Assembly (NCBI RefSeq): GCF_009696145.1
Contig: NZ_VUMO01000015.1
Span: 1 to 36,706 of the forward strand
Source of the DNA: Pseudoramibacter porci
Lineage (GTDB): Bacteria; Bacillota; Clostridia; Eubacteriales; Eubacteriaceae
Reading direction: 5' to 3'
Length of the DNA stretch: 36,706 nucleotides
In this document: positions 1-7,592 of the stretch, piece by piece
How positions within the stretch are numbered: position 1 is the stretch's first letter
Layout of the letters: every line of letters begins with the position of its first letter
Made by a program: the position numbers and the translations under genes
The notes under the pieces: generated by a model
Database searches by the model: none
The model's input: only the letters and a program-made list of their open reading frames with translations
Told to the model about the DNA's origin: nothing

Positions 1-82
1 TACTGAATGCATGGCCTGTTTCTATTATTGCTATTTTACCACGGTTGTATGGCAACAGGTGAAAAATGATTGCGATAATAAA

Positions 83-160
83 CAAAGCCTAGAGCGTTTG
101 CCCTAGACTTTGTCTACAGTCTGAAAGTCTGAGCTTTTGAATTGGCTCAGACTTTTTTTT
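83..160 (+). terminator. Tandem hairpins with conserved linker, ending in a Rho-independent terminator
   Basis: Two stem-loops follow each other. The first (83-112) pairs CAAAG and CTAG on one side with CTAG and CTTTG on the other. The second (125-154) pairs AAGTCTGAGC with GCTCAGACTT and runs into eight T residues (153-160). They are joined by TTTGTCTACAGTCTGAAA (109-126), which recurs exactly, in inverted orientation, at 36580-36597 between another pair of hairpins. The element would terminate a plus-strand gene lying off the left edge. Bases 1-82 hold nothing I can identify. Confidence 0.75.
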
Positions 161-189
161 AGTGAAAACAGCGAAGTGCATCCCGCTCT

Positions 190-618
190 TTATTCGTAAT
201 AAGTGGTGTCGAGGGGAGCGATCAAATCGAGGAGAATCGTCGTGAAGCGGTCGATTTCGTCGTGATGGCGTCTGGCGGCGGCCTCGCGGCTCAAGGCTTT
301 CGGCGGATTCTTTTCTCTGAGATAGCGCTCGTAGAGCAGGGTGTTGATATTGGCCGGGGTGATGACAATCCCCTCAGGGCTGACGACAGCTAAGGCCTCC
401 GGGAGCAGATCTTGGGCGAGTTCGAAGTCGCCGGTGACGACAATGTCCTCGAGGGTTAAAATTTCGGCGATCTGCGCCCGCCGATCCTCTTTGTAATGTT
501 CGTCGTCCGACGAGAGGCCACTGACGCCCTCAGCGGGAATGTGGCATTCTTTTGAGAGGGTGTCGCAAAGTTTGCGCTGGTCCCGCGGCGTGGTATCGTT
601 GTCGACAATAATTTTCAT
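190..618 (-). CDS. YaiI/YqxD family (DUF188) protein
   Basis: A 142-residue protein of the DUF188 (YaiI/YqxD) family, whose members have a PIN-like fold and no settled biochemical role. The N-terminus (MKIIVDND) matches the acidic strand that opens the family. The middle has the usual VVTGDFELAQDLLP segment (family form: VITxDxxLA) followed by SPEGIVITPANI, and the C-terminus has the typical LSREAA..HHDEIDRF region. Length is close to the normal 145-155. ATG start at 618. The AAAGGAG upstream is rather far away (about 14 nt), so the start is less certain than the family. It is the last gene before the left-edge terminator and converges with it. Seen: the motifs. Inferred: a nucleic-acid-related function only through the fold. 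Confidence 0.85.
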   Translation of the reverse strand: MKIIVDNDTTPRDQRKLCDTLSKECHIPAEGVSGLSSDDEHYKEDRRAQIAEILTLEDIVVTGDFELAQDLLPEALAVVSPEGIVITPANINTLLYERYLREKNPPKALSREAAARRHHDEIDRFTTILLDLIAPLDTTYYE

Positions 619-657
619 TGGAAAAAAGGCGCTCCTTTCTGTTTGGGTGGTAAAGAT

Positions 658-1299
658 TTATTCTGAAAGGCCCGTGGCAGCGAGCTGGCGGGCTTTGAAG
701 AACTGATTGTACAGCCACATGAACCGTCCGACGCCGATCATGGCGGCGACGGTGCCGATGCCGATGCCGACGATGCCGCCGGTCAGGACGAAGGACATGA
801 GGCAGGTCAAGGCGACGCAGACGAGATCGAACACGTTTTTAACGTTGCCCAGGCGCTGGTGCAGACGGTCCGCAAAGGCCTGAACGATGCCGTCCCCGGG
901 ATTGGGGACCAGCCGCGTGTTGACGTTCATCGCGGCGCCGATGCCGGTCAGAGCGATGCCGAAAATCAGGCAGACGATTCGTGCCGATATCGAGGTCACA
1001 TCCGGCAGCACCGCACCAAACAGGTTGAAGAACCGGGTGAGGATGATCGACAGCGGGATTTGAAGCAGGTCGTAAAGCTTGAAATTCCGGCCTTTAACGG
1101 CGTATTCGATCGCGGCGAGGATGCAGTAGAGCACAAAAGAAACATTGCCGAAATTGAGGCTTTTAATCGTCGCGTAGCAGTAAGCCAGGGAGATAATGGG
1201 GGTTACGCCGAACTGGGATTTGGTGTTCAGGACGATACCGAGGGACAGGATCAGCAGTCCGAGAAAATAAAAAATCCACCGGGCAATTTTTTTTTGCAT
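658..1299 (-). CDS. YczE/YyaS/YitT-type integral membrane protein
   Basis: A 213-residue hydrophobic protein with about five predicted membrane segments (near residues 8-25, 33-60, 76-95, 104-125 and 150-190). The sequence pattern (GLLILSLGIVLNTKSQFGVTP at the start, VPNPGDGIVQAFADR near residue 130) is typical of the YczE/YyaS/YitT (DUF6198) group of Firmicute membrane proteins. Their substrate is unknown. The start is ATG at 1299 with an AGAAAGAGA-type ribosome binding site. It lies 52 bases from the TVP38-like gene upstream and 39 bases from the DUF188 gene downstream, so all three may be co-transcribed on the minus strand. No catalytic residues can be named. Confidence 0.85.
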   Translation of the reverse strand: MQKKIARWIFYFLGLLILSLGIVLNTKSQFGVTPIISLAYCYATIKSLNFGNVSFVLYCILAAIEYAVKGRNFKLYDLLQIPLSIILTRFFNLFGAVLPDVTSISARIVCLIFGIALTGIGAAMNVNTRLVPNPGDGIVQAFADRLHQRLGNVKNVFDLVCVALTCLMSFVLTGGIVGIGIGTVAAMIGVGRFMWLYNQFFKARQLAATGLSE

Positions 1300-1351
1300 G
1301 CAGTTATCTCTTTCTCTTTAGGATTGTCTTTATAGTATAACAGAAAAATGA

Positions 1352-1957
1352 TCATTTGTTAGGCTTTTGTTGATGGCGCGCCATGAGCCGGTTGGCGCGG
1401 CCGTGAAAGCACCAGTAAACGAGGACGACGATCGCGAGATAAGCCGCGAGGAGGACGAAGGTCAGGCGATGATTGTCCAGCATGATGCCCGCGCCGATCA
1501 GAGAATTGAGCAAAAAGCCAGGCAGGCGGCCGAGCAGGCAGAGCTTTAAAAACGTCGGGAAGGGCATGGGCGTCAGCCCCGCTGCGAGGCAGGCGATGTC
1601 GTCGGGAAAGCCGGGCAGAATGAAGATGATAAAGAGGATCGCGTCGAGTTTCTTTTCGTTCAGATTTAAAAGCTTTTTCGACCAGTCTTTTTTGTCAAAG
1701 CGTCTCAGGAAAGACGCTCCGATTTTCCGGGTGATGAGAAAACCCAGGCAGGAGCCGAAAATTTCCCCGACTGCGCTTAAGAGAAAGCCCTGCCACCAGC
1801 CGAAGAGCATGCCGCCGAGCACAGTCAGCGGCCCGCCGGGAATGGGCGCGATGACGACTTGAACCACCTGCAGGATCAGGAACACCAGAGGCGTCCAAAG
1901 ACCGAAGCCGCGAAAAAAGGCCTTAAGACTGGACAATGTGCTGAAAACAGAAAACAT
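1352..1957 (-). CDS. TVP38/TMEM64 (VTT-domain) membrane protein
   Basis: A 201-residue protein of the VTT/DedA superfamily (TVP38/TMEM64 branch, PF09335). Members are multi-pass inner membrane proteins linked to lipid scrambling or transport. The family hallmarks are visible: a re-entrant region with APIPGGPLTVLGG (about residues 38-50), GEIFGSCLGFLITRKIG (about 64-80) and the second helix pair with FILPGFPDDI (about 113-122). I placed the start at the internal ATG at 1957 because AGGAGGAGGAC stands just in front of it. The open frame extends 14 codons further upstream, to 1999, without a better ribosome binding site. The gene is followed by the YczE-like gene. The substrate is not inferable. 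Confidence 0.87.
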   Translation of the reverse strand: MFSVFSTLSSLKAFFRGFGLWTPLVFLILQVVQVVIAPIPGGPLTVLGGMLFGWWQGFLLSAVGEIFGSCLGFLITRKIGASFLRRFDKKDWSKKLLNLNEKKLDAILFIIFILPGFPDDIACLAAGLTPMPFPTFLKLCLLGRLPGFLLNSLIGAGIMLDNHRLTFVLLAAYLAIVVLVYWCFHGRANRLMARHQQKPNK

Positions 1958-2029
1958 CTCGTCCTCCTCCTTTCTAAAATTTATTTCCCAGCATAGCACA
2001 AAGAGATTGACTTTGTGTTAAATTTGGCT

Positions 2030-2058
2030 TGACAAAATAAAAAACTTTGGTTATAATA
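2030..2058 (+). promoter_or_regulatory. Promoter of tRNA-Ser
   Basis: TTGACA (2030-2035), 17-base spacer, TATAAT (2053-2058). This is a full consensus sigma-70-type promoter, 49 bases before the mature tRNA. Confidence 0.85.
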
Positions 2059-2107
2059 TCATTCGTCTCAAAAATGAATAACAAATTGCTCGTAGAGCAG
2101 TGCAGAT

Positions 2108-2202
<95 letters not shown>

Positions 2203-2222
2203 TTAATTCATATGAGAAATCG

Positions 2223-2250
2223 ACACGATCGGTGCGCCGGTCGTGTTTTT
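2223..2250 (+). terminator. Terminator after tRNA-Ser
   Basis: ACACGATCGG pairs with CCGGTCGTGT (one G-T wobble) around a TGCG loop, followed by T residues. It sits 22 bases after the tRNA 3' end. Confidence 0.85.
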
Positions 2251-2273
2251 TATTGTGGCGGTGCTGCTGAAAT

Positions 2274-2317
2274 CAAAACAAAAAAAGATCAGTAGCTCTT
2301 TGACCAGAGCGCTGATC
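2274..2317 (-). terminator. Terminator after dhaM
   Basis: On the minus strand, GATCAG-x-GCTCT type arms (2287-2299 with 2306-2317) form a stem followed by a T-rich run (complement of 2274-2286). It lies 23 bases beyond the dhaM stop. Confidence 0.8.
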
Positions 2318-2340
2318 CTTTTGCAAGTGACGAGGAGAAA

Positions 2341-2754
2341 TTACGCGTCGTCGCCCTTGTGCATGTCCCGGGCCTGTTTTGAAACGTTGATGATTTCATC
2401 GACATCGTCAGTCACTGAGGCCTGGACCACACCGGTGAAAGCGCCTTCCACGAGGGGGCAGTCCACCAGGTGAATTTTTTCTGTCAGATCGTCGTCGTCG
2501 ATCATTTCAATTGCCATTTCAGAGCTGATGATCGAGCTGCCGAGGTCACAGTAAATTAAAATCGATTTGCAATTTTCGAAATCGCTGCTTTCTAAAGCTT
2601 CCTGAATGCGAACGGCGTCGGTGCCAAGACGACCGTCCGAAGTTCCGCCGGCTTCGCGGATGATGACATTTTCATTTCCCATTTCGCTGACCAGTTCCAC
2701 AAGGCCTTGAGCGAGTTTTTCGCTGTGCGAAACAATAAGTATACCTGTTGACAT
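2341..2754 (-). CDS. dhaM: PTS-dependent dihydroxyacetone kinase phosphotransferase subunit DhaM (EIIA-Man-like)
   Basis: A 137-residue EIIA-mannose-type domain. In the Dha system DhaM takes phosphate from HPr on a histidine near its N-terminus and passes it to ADP bound to DhaL, while DhaK binds dihydroxyacetone. Here the motif GILIVSHSEKLAQG places the phosphorylatable His at residue 10, and GGTSDGRLGTDAVRIQEAL plus YCDLGSS follow the family. The protein is the single-domain form (no HPr or EI fusion). I chose ATG 2754, preceded by GGAGG, over the 19-codon longer frame. No dhaK or dhaL is in the window, so its partners lie elsewhere or it serves another PTS-linked regulator. A promoter and a 14-bp palindrome lie upstream (2800-2846). 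Confidence 0.85.
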   Translation of the reverse strand: MSTGILIVSHSEKLAQGLVELVSEMGNENVIIREAGGTSDGRLGTDAVRIQEALESSDFENCKSILIYCDLGSSIISSEMAIEMIDDDDLTEKIHLVDCPLVEGAFTGVVQASVTDDVDEIINVSKQARDMHKGDDA

Positions 2755-2799
2755 CAATATCCTCCAAATCATTACATCTGTGATGTAGTTTTCGCCCTT

Positions 2800-2827
2800 A
2801 TTATAGCGCAAGGGCCGCAGATTTCAA
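2800..2827 (-). promoter_or_regulatory. Promoter of dhaM
   Basis: On the minus strand, TTGAAA (2827-2822), 16-base spacer, TATAAT (2805-2800). Confidence 0.65.
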
Positions 2828-2832
2828 GGGCG

Positions 2833-2846
2833 TGAAACGCGTTTCA
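2833..2846. promoter_or_regulatory. 14-bp perfect palindrome upstream of the dhaM promoter
   Basis: TGAAACGCGTTTCA is a perfect palindrome ending six bases before the dhaM -35 box. It also contains the stop codon of the upstream gene. It has the look of a LacI-family operator but is not the CcpA cre consensus, because the central bases are GC rather than CG. Its role as an operator is inferred. Confidence 0.35.
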
Positions 2847-3320
2847 TCGATGCTGTTTGCGTTTACGGGCGATTTTTTTCGCGCGTTTTTGTCTTAGAAC
2901 ACTCGTGTAGAGGAAATAGACCCCGTCGATAAAATTGAACCACGTCAGAATACCGCAGCCGACCCGGACAGATAAGACGTCGCTGCGCGTGCAGGCCACA
3001 GCAGTCAGAAAGATCAGCACGACGGCGAAGATATTGCCGATCCAAAGGCCGGCTGAAGGCGGCGAGGGGATCAGGCGGCGGCCGCGGCGATTAAGGAAAG
3101 GCCGTCTGGCCATCCGAAAGGTCACCGCGATGGCAATTAACAGAAAGATGACGTAAATCCAGGCCCCCGCTCTGATCGACGGCAGGTTGGTGACCATGGT
3201 GCCCCAAAGGGCGCGGTAGGAAAGGGCGTGGCCGAGAAAGAGCAGGTGGCGAAGCAGGGTGATGAGCATCAGCAGGACGCTGATCAGTCCGGCCAGGGTT
3301 TGGCGTTTTTGAATTTTCAT
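2844..3320 (-). CDS. Uncharacterised membrane protein
   Basis: I do not recognise this family. From ATG 3320 (preceded by GGAGGCCGTT) the product is 158 residues with four likely membrane segments (about residues 9-30, 55-72, 91-110 and 118-140) and a very basic C-terminal tail (RQKRAKKIARKRKQHR), which by the positive-inside rule should be cytoplasmic. The frame could also begin at 3380, overlapping the PAP2 gene. It directly follows the PAP2 phosphatase gene and is probably translated from the same ung-PAP2 transcript. No motif suggests an activity. Confidence 0.65.
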   Translation of the reverse strand: MKIQKRQTLAGLISVLLMLITLLRHLLFLGHALSYRALWGTMVTNLPSIRAGAWIYVIFLLIAIAVTFRMARRPFLNRRGRRLIPSPPSAGLWIGNIFAVVLIFLTAVACTRSDVLSVRVGCGILTWFNFIDGVYFLYTSVLRQKRAKKIARKRKQHR

Positions 3321-3348
3321 AACGGCCTCCAAGAGGTGAAAGGGCGAA

Positions 3349-3912
3349 TCATGGGTGGGTGTCAATTTTTCGGTCGGCATCCGGCTGATCAGCCAGATGG
3401 CTGAAGATTTTGCATACTGCCGCTGCGATCAGCATGCCGACGGCCGCGCCGGCGAGCACATCGGTGGGATAGTGGACGAATAAATACATTCGGGAGAACC
3501 CCACAAGCCCTGCGAGGATGAGCATCCACGCGCACCAGCCAGGATGACGCTTTCTAAAACACAGGAAGAAGGCCCACGCAGTTGAAAACGCAGCGGCGGT
3601 GTGTCCCGATGGAAAAGAAGTGCCCATGGGGTGCGGGACGATGGTGGTGAAGTGCGCCGCGGTGTAGGGGCGGGTCCGCCCGACAAGGGGTTTGATTCCG
3701 AGGTTGACGACGATCGATGTGAGCACCAGCGCCAACGCGATTTGCACGCCGGCAATGCGCGTTTTGGGAAAAAGGATCAGCACCAGACAGAACGCAATCC
3801 AGATGCGCCCGCTGTTGGCGAGTAAGGTGAGTCCTTTGAAGAAGGTATTGAGCGCCGGACAGGACAGCGCGTGGTGAATAGCCCAAAGGCAGTTTAATTC
3901 GATCGCGGTCAT
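3349..3912 (-). CDS. PAP2-family membrane phosphatase
   Basis: A 187-residue type 2 phosphatidic acid phosphatase (PAP2) protein. All three active-site blocks are intact: KPLVGRTRP (Lys74, Arg81), PSGH (101-104, catalytic His104) and [12 protein letters not shown] (Ser140-Arg141, His147, Asp151). Hydrophobic segments around and between these blocks fit the usual six-helix bundle, with the active site on the outer face. The likely substrates are lipid phosphates such as undecaprenyl pyrophosphate or phosphatidylglycerophosphate, and the sequence does not decide between them. The ATG overlaps the ung stop codon (ATGA, 3909-3912), indicating translational coupling to ung. An unknown membrane protein gene follows. 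Confidence 0.92.
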   Translation of the reverse strand: MTAIELNCLWAIHHALSCPALNTFFKGLTLLANSGRIWIAFCLVLILFPKTRIAGVQIALALVLTSIVVNLGIKPLVGRTRPYTAAHFTTIVPHPMGTSFPSGHTAAAFSTAWAFFLCFRKRHPGWCAWMLILAGLVGFSRMYLFVHYPTDVLAGAAVGMLIAAAVCKIFSHLADQPDADRKIDTHP

Positions 3913-4667
3913 GATGAAGGAGTCTCGACTTTCTTTCCGAAAACACCGGGGTGGTGCGCGCGCAGGTAGGCCGCAGCGGCCTGGGTATCCTCAATCGGCG
4001 GAATTTCCCAATTGATCGGCTCGAGCCCCACTTGACTCAAAAAGGCGTTGGTTCTGGAAAATGGGCGGCTTCCGAAAAAGCCGCGGTTGGCAGAGAGCGG
4101 GCTCGGGTGAGCGGATTTGATGATCATATGCTGGGGGTTGGTAATCATGGGGATTTTCGACTGGGCGAAGGCGCCCCAGAGAATGAAGACCACCGGGGTC
4201 TCCCGGGCATTGAGCATTTCGATGACGTGGTCGGTGAAGATTTCCCAGCCCTTGCCGCGGTGAGAAGCCGGCTGCCCCGCCCGGACCGTCAGCACTGCGT
4301 TGAGGAGGAGCACCCCTTCTTTCGTCCAGTTCACGAGGCAGCCGTGATTGGGAATCGGGCAGCCTAAATCGTCGTGCATTTCCTTGTAGATGTTGCGAAG
4401 CGAAGGCGGAATGGTCACATCAGGCTGGACAGAAAAGCAGAGCCCGTGGGCCTGATGGGGACCGTGGTACGGGTCCTGTCCGATGATGCACACCTTGGTG
4501 TCAGCGAATGCCGTGTAGTGGAAGGCGTTGAAAATGTCGTAGGGGTTGGGATAAATTTGCCGGGTTTTATATTCGTGGATCAGAAATTGGCGCAGGTGCT
4601 GATAATAATCCTGCGCAAATTCGTGTTTCAGCGGTTTTTCCCAATCGTTCTGGAAAAAAATACTCAC
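3909..4667 (-). CDS. ung: Uracil-DNA glycosylase, family 1
   Basis: Family 1 uracil-DNA glycosylase, which removes uracil from DNA as the first step of base excision repair. The catalytic water-activating loop GQDPYHG is at residues 63-69 (Asp65), the CFSV uracil-pocket segment follows at about 77-80, and the DNA-intercalation loop [18 protein letters not shown] is at 187-204 (His187). The protein is 252 residues, longer than the usual 220-230 because of a roughly 25-residue C-terminal extension. The start is GTG at 4667 with TAAGGAG seven bases upstream. It is the first gene of a minus-strand unit and diverges from ispE. A -10-like TATAAT on the minus strand lies at 4713-4708. Confidence 0.96.
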   Translation of the reverse strand: MSIFFQNDWEKPLKHEFAQDYYQHLRQFLIHEYKTRQIYPNPYDIFNAFHYTAFADTKVCIIGQDPYHGPHQAHGLCFSVQPDVTIPPSLRNIYKEMHDDLGCPIPNHGCLVNWTKEGVLLLNAVLTVRAGQPASHRGKGWEIFTDHVIEMLNARETPVVFILWGAFAQSKIPMITNPQHMIIKSAHPSPLSANRGFFGSRPFSRTNAFLSQVGLEPINWEIPPIEDTQAAAAYLRAHHPGVFGKKVETPSS

Positions 4668-4769
4668 GATAATCTCCTTAAATGAATAAATGATATAACT
4701 TAAGCTTATTATAAAGGATACATCAACGAAAAGAAAGGGAAAAGGACGCCGACCCTTTCAAAAGAAATC

Positions 4770-4797
4770 TTGTATTCTTTTTATAAAATGCTATAAT
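4770..4797 (+). promoter_or_regulatory. Promoter of ispE
   Basis: TTGTAT (4770-4775), 16-base spacer, TATAAT (4792-4797). The transcript would start near 4804, leaving a short leader. Confidence 0.65.
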
Positions 4798-4831
4798 TGT
4801 ATACAGTATTTTGAAAAAGGTTGAAAGAGAT

Positions 4832-5674
4832 ATGATTCAAGAAGAAGCGCCAGCAAAAATCAATATGTCTTTGCATATCACCGGCCACCGGGATGACGGC
4901 TACCATTTGATGCACATGGTCAACGTTTCGGCGAAGACCCTCGCCGATGTGCTGACTTTTGATGCGGCGCCGGAGCTGTCCTTAGTCTGCAGTGATCCGG
5001 ACGTGCCCGCCGGGCCGGACAACCTGATCGTCAGGACCGCTGAGCTGATGCAGCGCATTTGCGGGGTTCAAGCTGGTGCAGCGATCCGGCTGACCAAGCG
5101 GATTCCGATGCAGGCCGGTTTAGCCGGCGGCTCAGCCGACGCCGCAGCCGTCATCCGCGGGCTCGACCAATTGTGGCACTTGTCGCTGAGTTTAGAGGAG
5201 ATGACGCAGATCGCGGTTAAAATCGGCGCGGACGTGCCCTATTGTCTGGTCAATACACCGGCGGTGGTCACGGGGATCGGCGAATGTATCGCGCCGCTGC
5301 CGTCCTTTCCGTCCTTTGGCATCCTGGGCGTCAAACCGCCGATTCCCATCGCGACGCCCGCGGCTTTTGCAGCGATGGACGCAGCACAGCAGCACACGCT
5401 TTTTGACGATCGTGCACTGCGCGCGGCGATAGCGGCCGGCGATTTTGACGCCTTATCGACACTTTGCGCCAACGATTTCGAAAAGGTGGTTTTTGAAAAA
5501 TACCCGGATGTCGCGGCGATTGGCGATAAGATGCGCGCCGCAGGTGCCTGGATGGCCAGAATGAGCGGCAGCGGGTCCACGATGATCGGTTATTTTAAAA
5601 CGGCCCAGGCGGCGCGTCAGGCCGCAGCGGCCTTCAATAGCGGACAAAATATTGTATTTACAGCTGGAATTTAA
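4832..5674 (+). CDS. ispE: 4-diphosphocytidyl-2-C-methyl-D-erythritol kinase
   Basis: GHMP-family kinase of the non-mevalonate (MEP) isoprenoid pathway. It phosphorylates CDP-methylerythritol at the 2-hydroxyl using ATP. The N-terminal APAKINMSLHITGHRDDGYH is the family signature. The glycine-rich ATP loop PMQAGLAGGSADAAA lies near residue 95, and a C-terminal GHMP motif (MSGSGSTMIGYF) is present. Length 280 is normal. I chose ATG 4832. The frame opens at a TTG seven codons earlier, but the conserved sequence starts right after the ATG. The next gene, a GntR regulator, starts 19 bases after the stop, so the two are probably co-transcribed. Confidence 0.95.
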   Translation: MIQEEAPAKINMSLHITGHRDDGYHLMHMVNVSAKTLADVLTFDAAPELSLVCSDPDVPAGPDNLIVRTAELMQRICGVQAGAAIRLTKRIPMQAGLAGGSADAAAVIRGLDQLWHLSLSLEEMTQIAVKIGADVPYCLVNTPAVVTGIGECIAPLPSFPSFGILGVKPPIPIATPAAFAAMDAAQQHTLFDDRALRAAIAAGDFDALSTLCANDFEKVVFEKYPDVAAIGDKMRAAGAWMARMSGSGSTMIGYFKTAQAARQAAAAFNSGQNIVFTAGI

Positions 5675-5693
5675 GGAAAGAATTAAGGCAAAT

Positions 5694-6404
5694 ATGGAAG
5701 CAACATCAAAAAAACACACGACACTTAAGATGGATACAAATTCTTGCAAACCCCTGCGGGAAGTGGTGTTTGAAACGATTCGCAGCGCCATCGTGCATGG
5801 CGAATTAAAGCCTGGTGAGCGGCTGATGGAAGTCAAGCTCGCCAATGCCCTCGGCGTGTCCCGGACCCCGGTGCGGGAGTCCATTCGGAAGCTGGAGCTC
5901 GAGGGTTTGGTCAAGATGGTGCCGCGCAAAGGGGCCTACGTCACGCCGATGTCGATCACAGACCTGCGGGAGATGATGGAAATCCGCGGCGCCCTCGAAG
6001 CCCTCGTCGCTGAGCTTGCCGCCCAGCGGGCCAGCCAGGAGGATCTTGAAAAGATGAAGCGCAGCAACCAGAAATTTGAAGAATGCGTCGAAAAAAATGA
6101 CGGCGAAGGTATCATTAACAACGATATTTTGTTTCACGAAGCTTTTTATCAGTCCTCGGGCAACACGCGCCTTGAAAATATGATTCACACCCTTCGCGAG
6201 CAGATGCTGCGGTTTCGCGTCGAGTACGTCAGGCGCATCGCCATGAAAAAACCGCTGCCAGGCCAGCACAACGAAATTATCGCGGGAATTGAAACCCACG
6301 ACGCCCAGCGGGCCAGCCGTGCGGCGCTGCGCCATATCAAGCTGACCGAAGACGACATGCTCGTGCTGTTAGCCGACGACGAAGCCTTTGAAGCTGAACA
6401 ATAA
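5694..6404 (+). CDS. GntR-family transcriptional regulator, FadR/FCD subfamily
   Basis: A 236-residue regulator. The N-terminal winged helix-turn-helix (about residues 18-85) contains the classic GntR run from REVVFETIRSAIVHGELKPGERL to LGVSRTPVRESIRKLE and GLVKMVPRKGAYVTP. The C-terminal FCD domain (about 95-215) is all-helical, with LFHEAFYQSSGN and a distal QHNEI segment; in this group such residues hold a metal or a carboxylate ligand. The ligand and targets cannot be inferred. ATG 5694 is preceded by AAGG at five bases. A frame opening at TTG 5652 would overlap ispE and is not needed. It is placed behind ispE and ends at a strong bidirectional terminator. Confidence 0.9.
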   Translation: MEATSKKHTTLKMDTNSCKPLREVVFETIRSAIVHGELKPGERLMEVKLANALGVSRTPVRESIRKLELEGLVKMVPRKGAYVTPMSITDLREMMEIRGALEALVAELAAQRASQEDLEKMKRSNQKFEECVEKNDGEGIINNDILFHEAFYQSSGNTRLENMIHTLREQMLRFRVEYVRRIAMKKPLPGQHNEIIAGIETHDAQRASRAALRHIKLTEDDMLVLLADDEAFEAEQ

Positions 6405-6450
6405 AAAACGTCCCATTTGGTTGAATGTCAAATCAAATGGGACGTTTTTT
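6403..6450. terminator. Bidirectional terminator
   Basis: AAAAAACGTCCCATTTG pairs with CAAATGGGACGTTTTTT around a 14-base loop. The A run and T run make it work for both the GntR gene (plus) and the phospholipase-like gene (minus). Confidence 0.92.
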
Positions 6451-6470
6451 GACGACTGCGCAGGACGGCT

Positions 6471-7487
6471 TTAAAAGCCCTTCAGCAGCGACGGGTTTTT
6501 CAAGAAGATGATATCAAAATGGGTCATGGTCTGGTCATCGTTCAGATCGAGATCGGTCAGATAAGAGCGGTTGCCGTAAATATCGTGGACCGCATCCCGC
6601 GTCAGAGCATCGGGATCGTCGAGGATGGCGGCGATAAAATCCGCGGCGGTTTTCGAGCGGGCAGCCGCTTTGTTAAAGAGATCGATGTAGGACGCGGTCG
6701 AGGACTCGCCGGTGACCGGGTGCTGCCACGTGTGGTGATCCATGTTTAAGACGACAGGCTCATTGGTGTAGGGCGGGTAGAATTCCCGGCTGATGAGCAA
6801 TTCCTGATGCGCCAGTTTTTCGAGGCGGCGCAGGATATTGCGTTTGCGGTTAGTGGGGTCGCCGGTCAATCCCGCGACGACGTGCGCGGCGCGGACTGCG
6901 CGCGTGAAATCGAAGACGTCGAGGGGCTTGTTGAAGACGACGGTGAAGATACTTTCCATCATGCGGCCGAGAATTTTGGCCTCTTCGTTGGAAATACGGA
7001 ACAGCCGCTTAAAATTGAAGTCCGTCGCCAGTTCCCCCCGTTCGTACTGCAGGTAGGCCGTATCGAGGAGCACCTCGTAATAGGTGTGGATGTAGGCGAA
7101 AACCCGAGTGGCCTTGTCGTGCTGGTATTGCCCGGTGTGGTAATAGATAAAGGGGTGGGTTTTGGCGTCGAGCTCGTGGTGGACAGAAAAGCCCATCAAA
7201 TAAGCCAGACAGGTGTCCCGTTCAAAGGGATCCTGAAGCTTCAGGGTGTAGAATAAGCCCTGATGAAAAAAGGCGTCGACGTCGTGGCTGTGGACCAGAC
7301 TGCCGTATTTCATATGAGAAGGATGCCCGGGAGAGGGAATCAGATCGAAAAAGAAGAAATCCGGTCCTTCCGCGCCGAGATAAAAAGCGTCGGGATGGGA
7401 ATCGACCGCGATCCCAAGGGGCGACTGCGCGTCAAGTTCGTGCGCGAGGTTCTGCGCACAGTAATAGTGAGTCAATTTTTCAGACAT
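6471..7487 (-). CDS. Zinc-dependent phospholipase C family protein
   Basis: A 338-residue member of the zinc-dependent phospholipase C/S1-P1 nuclease-like fold (PF00882 group) common in Clostridia. The start LTHYYCAQNLAHEL and the block YLGAEGPDFFFFDLIP are characteristic of this intracellular branch. The metal-binding helix GFSVHHELDAKTHPFIYYH supplies several His and an Asp at the expected place (about residues 104-122), and an earlier LVHSHDVDAFF gives further His ligands. No signal peptide is visible, unlike secreted alpha-toxins, so it is probably cytoplasmic. The substrate is unknown. It is a monocistronic minus-strand gene, ATG at 7487, diverging from the Memo/AMMECR1-type gene. Confidence 0.85.
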   Translation of the reverse strand: MSEKLTHYYCAQNLAHELDAQSPLGIAVDSHPDAFYLGAEGPDFFFFDLIPSPGHPSHMKYGSLVHSHDVDAFFHQGLFYTLKLQDPFERDTCLAYLMGFSVHHELDAKTHPFIYYHTGQYQHDKATRVFAYIHTYYEVLLDTAYLQYERGELATDFNFKRLFRISNEEAKILGRMMESIFTVVFNKPLDVFDFTRAVRAAHVVAGLTGDPTNRKRNILRRLEKLAHQELLISREFYPPYTNEPVVLNMDHHTWQHPVTGESSTASYIDLFNKAAARSKTAADFIAAILDDPDALTRDAVHDIYGNRSYLTDLDLNDDQTMTHFDIIFLKNPSLLKGF

Positions 7488-7592
7488 TTTTTTGAGGTTC
7501 CTTTCTCAAAAATTGGATATTGCAATTATTTATGGAATATACTAACATAGAATACTTTGAAAAATATAAAAAACAAAAAAGGCGGAAACAAT

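Noticed and set aside
859-1335. Long plus-strand ORF opposite the YczE/YitT-like gene (and similar long antisense ORFs at 10831-11742, 22783-23679 and 32215-33150)
   Set aside because: These are shadows of GC-rich real genes on the other strand: odd composition, no family features, no ribosome binding sites.
2755-2811. N-terminal 19-codon extension of dhaM
   Set aside because: The conserved EIIA start (GILIVSHS) follows ATG 2754, which has a GGAGG site. The extension overlaps the -10 promoter box.
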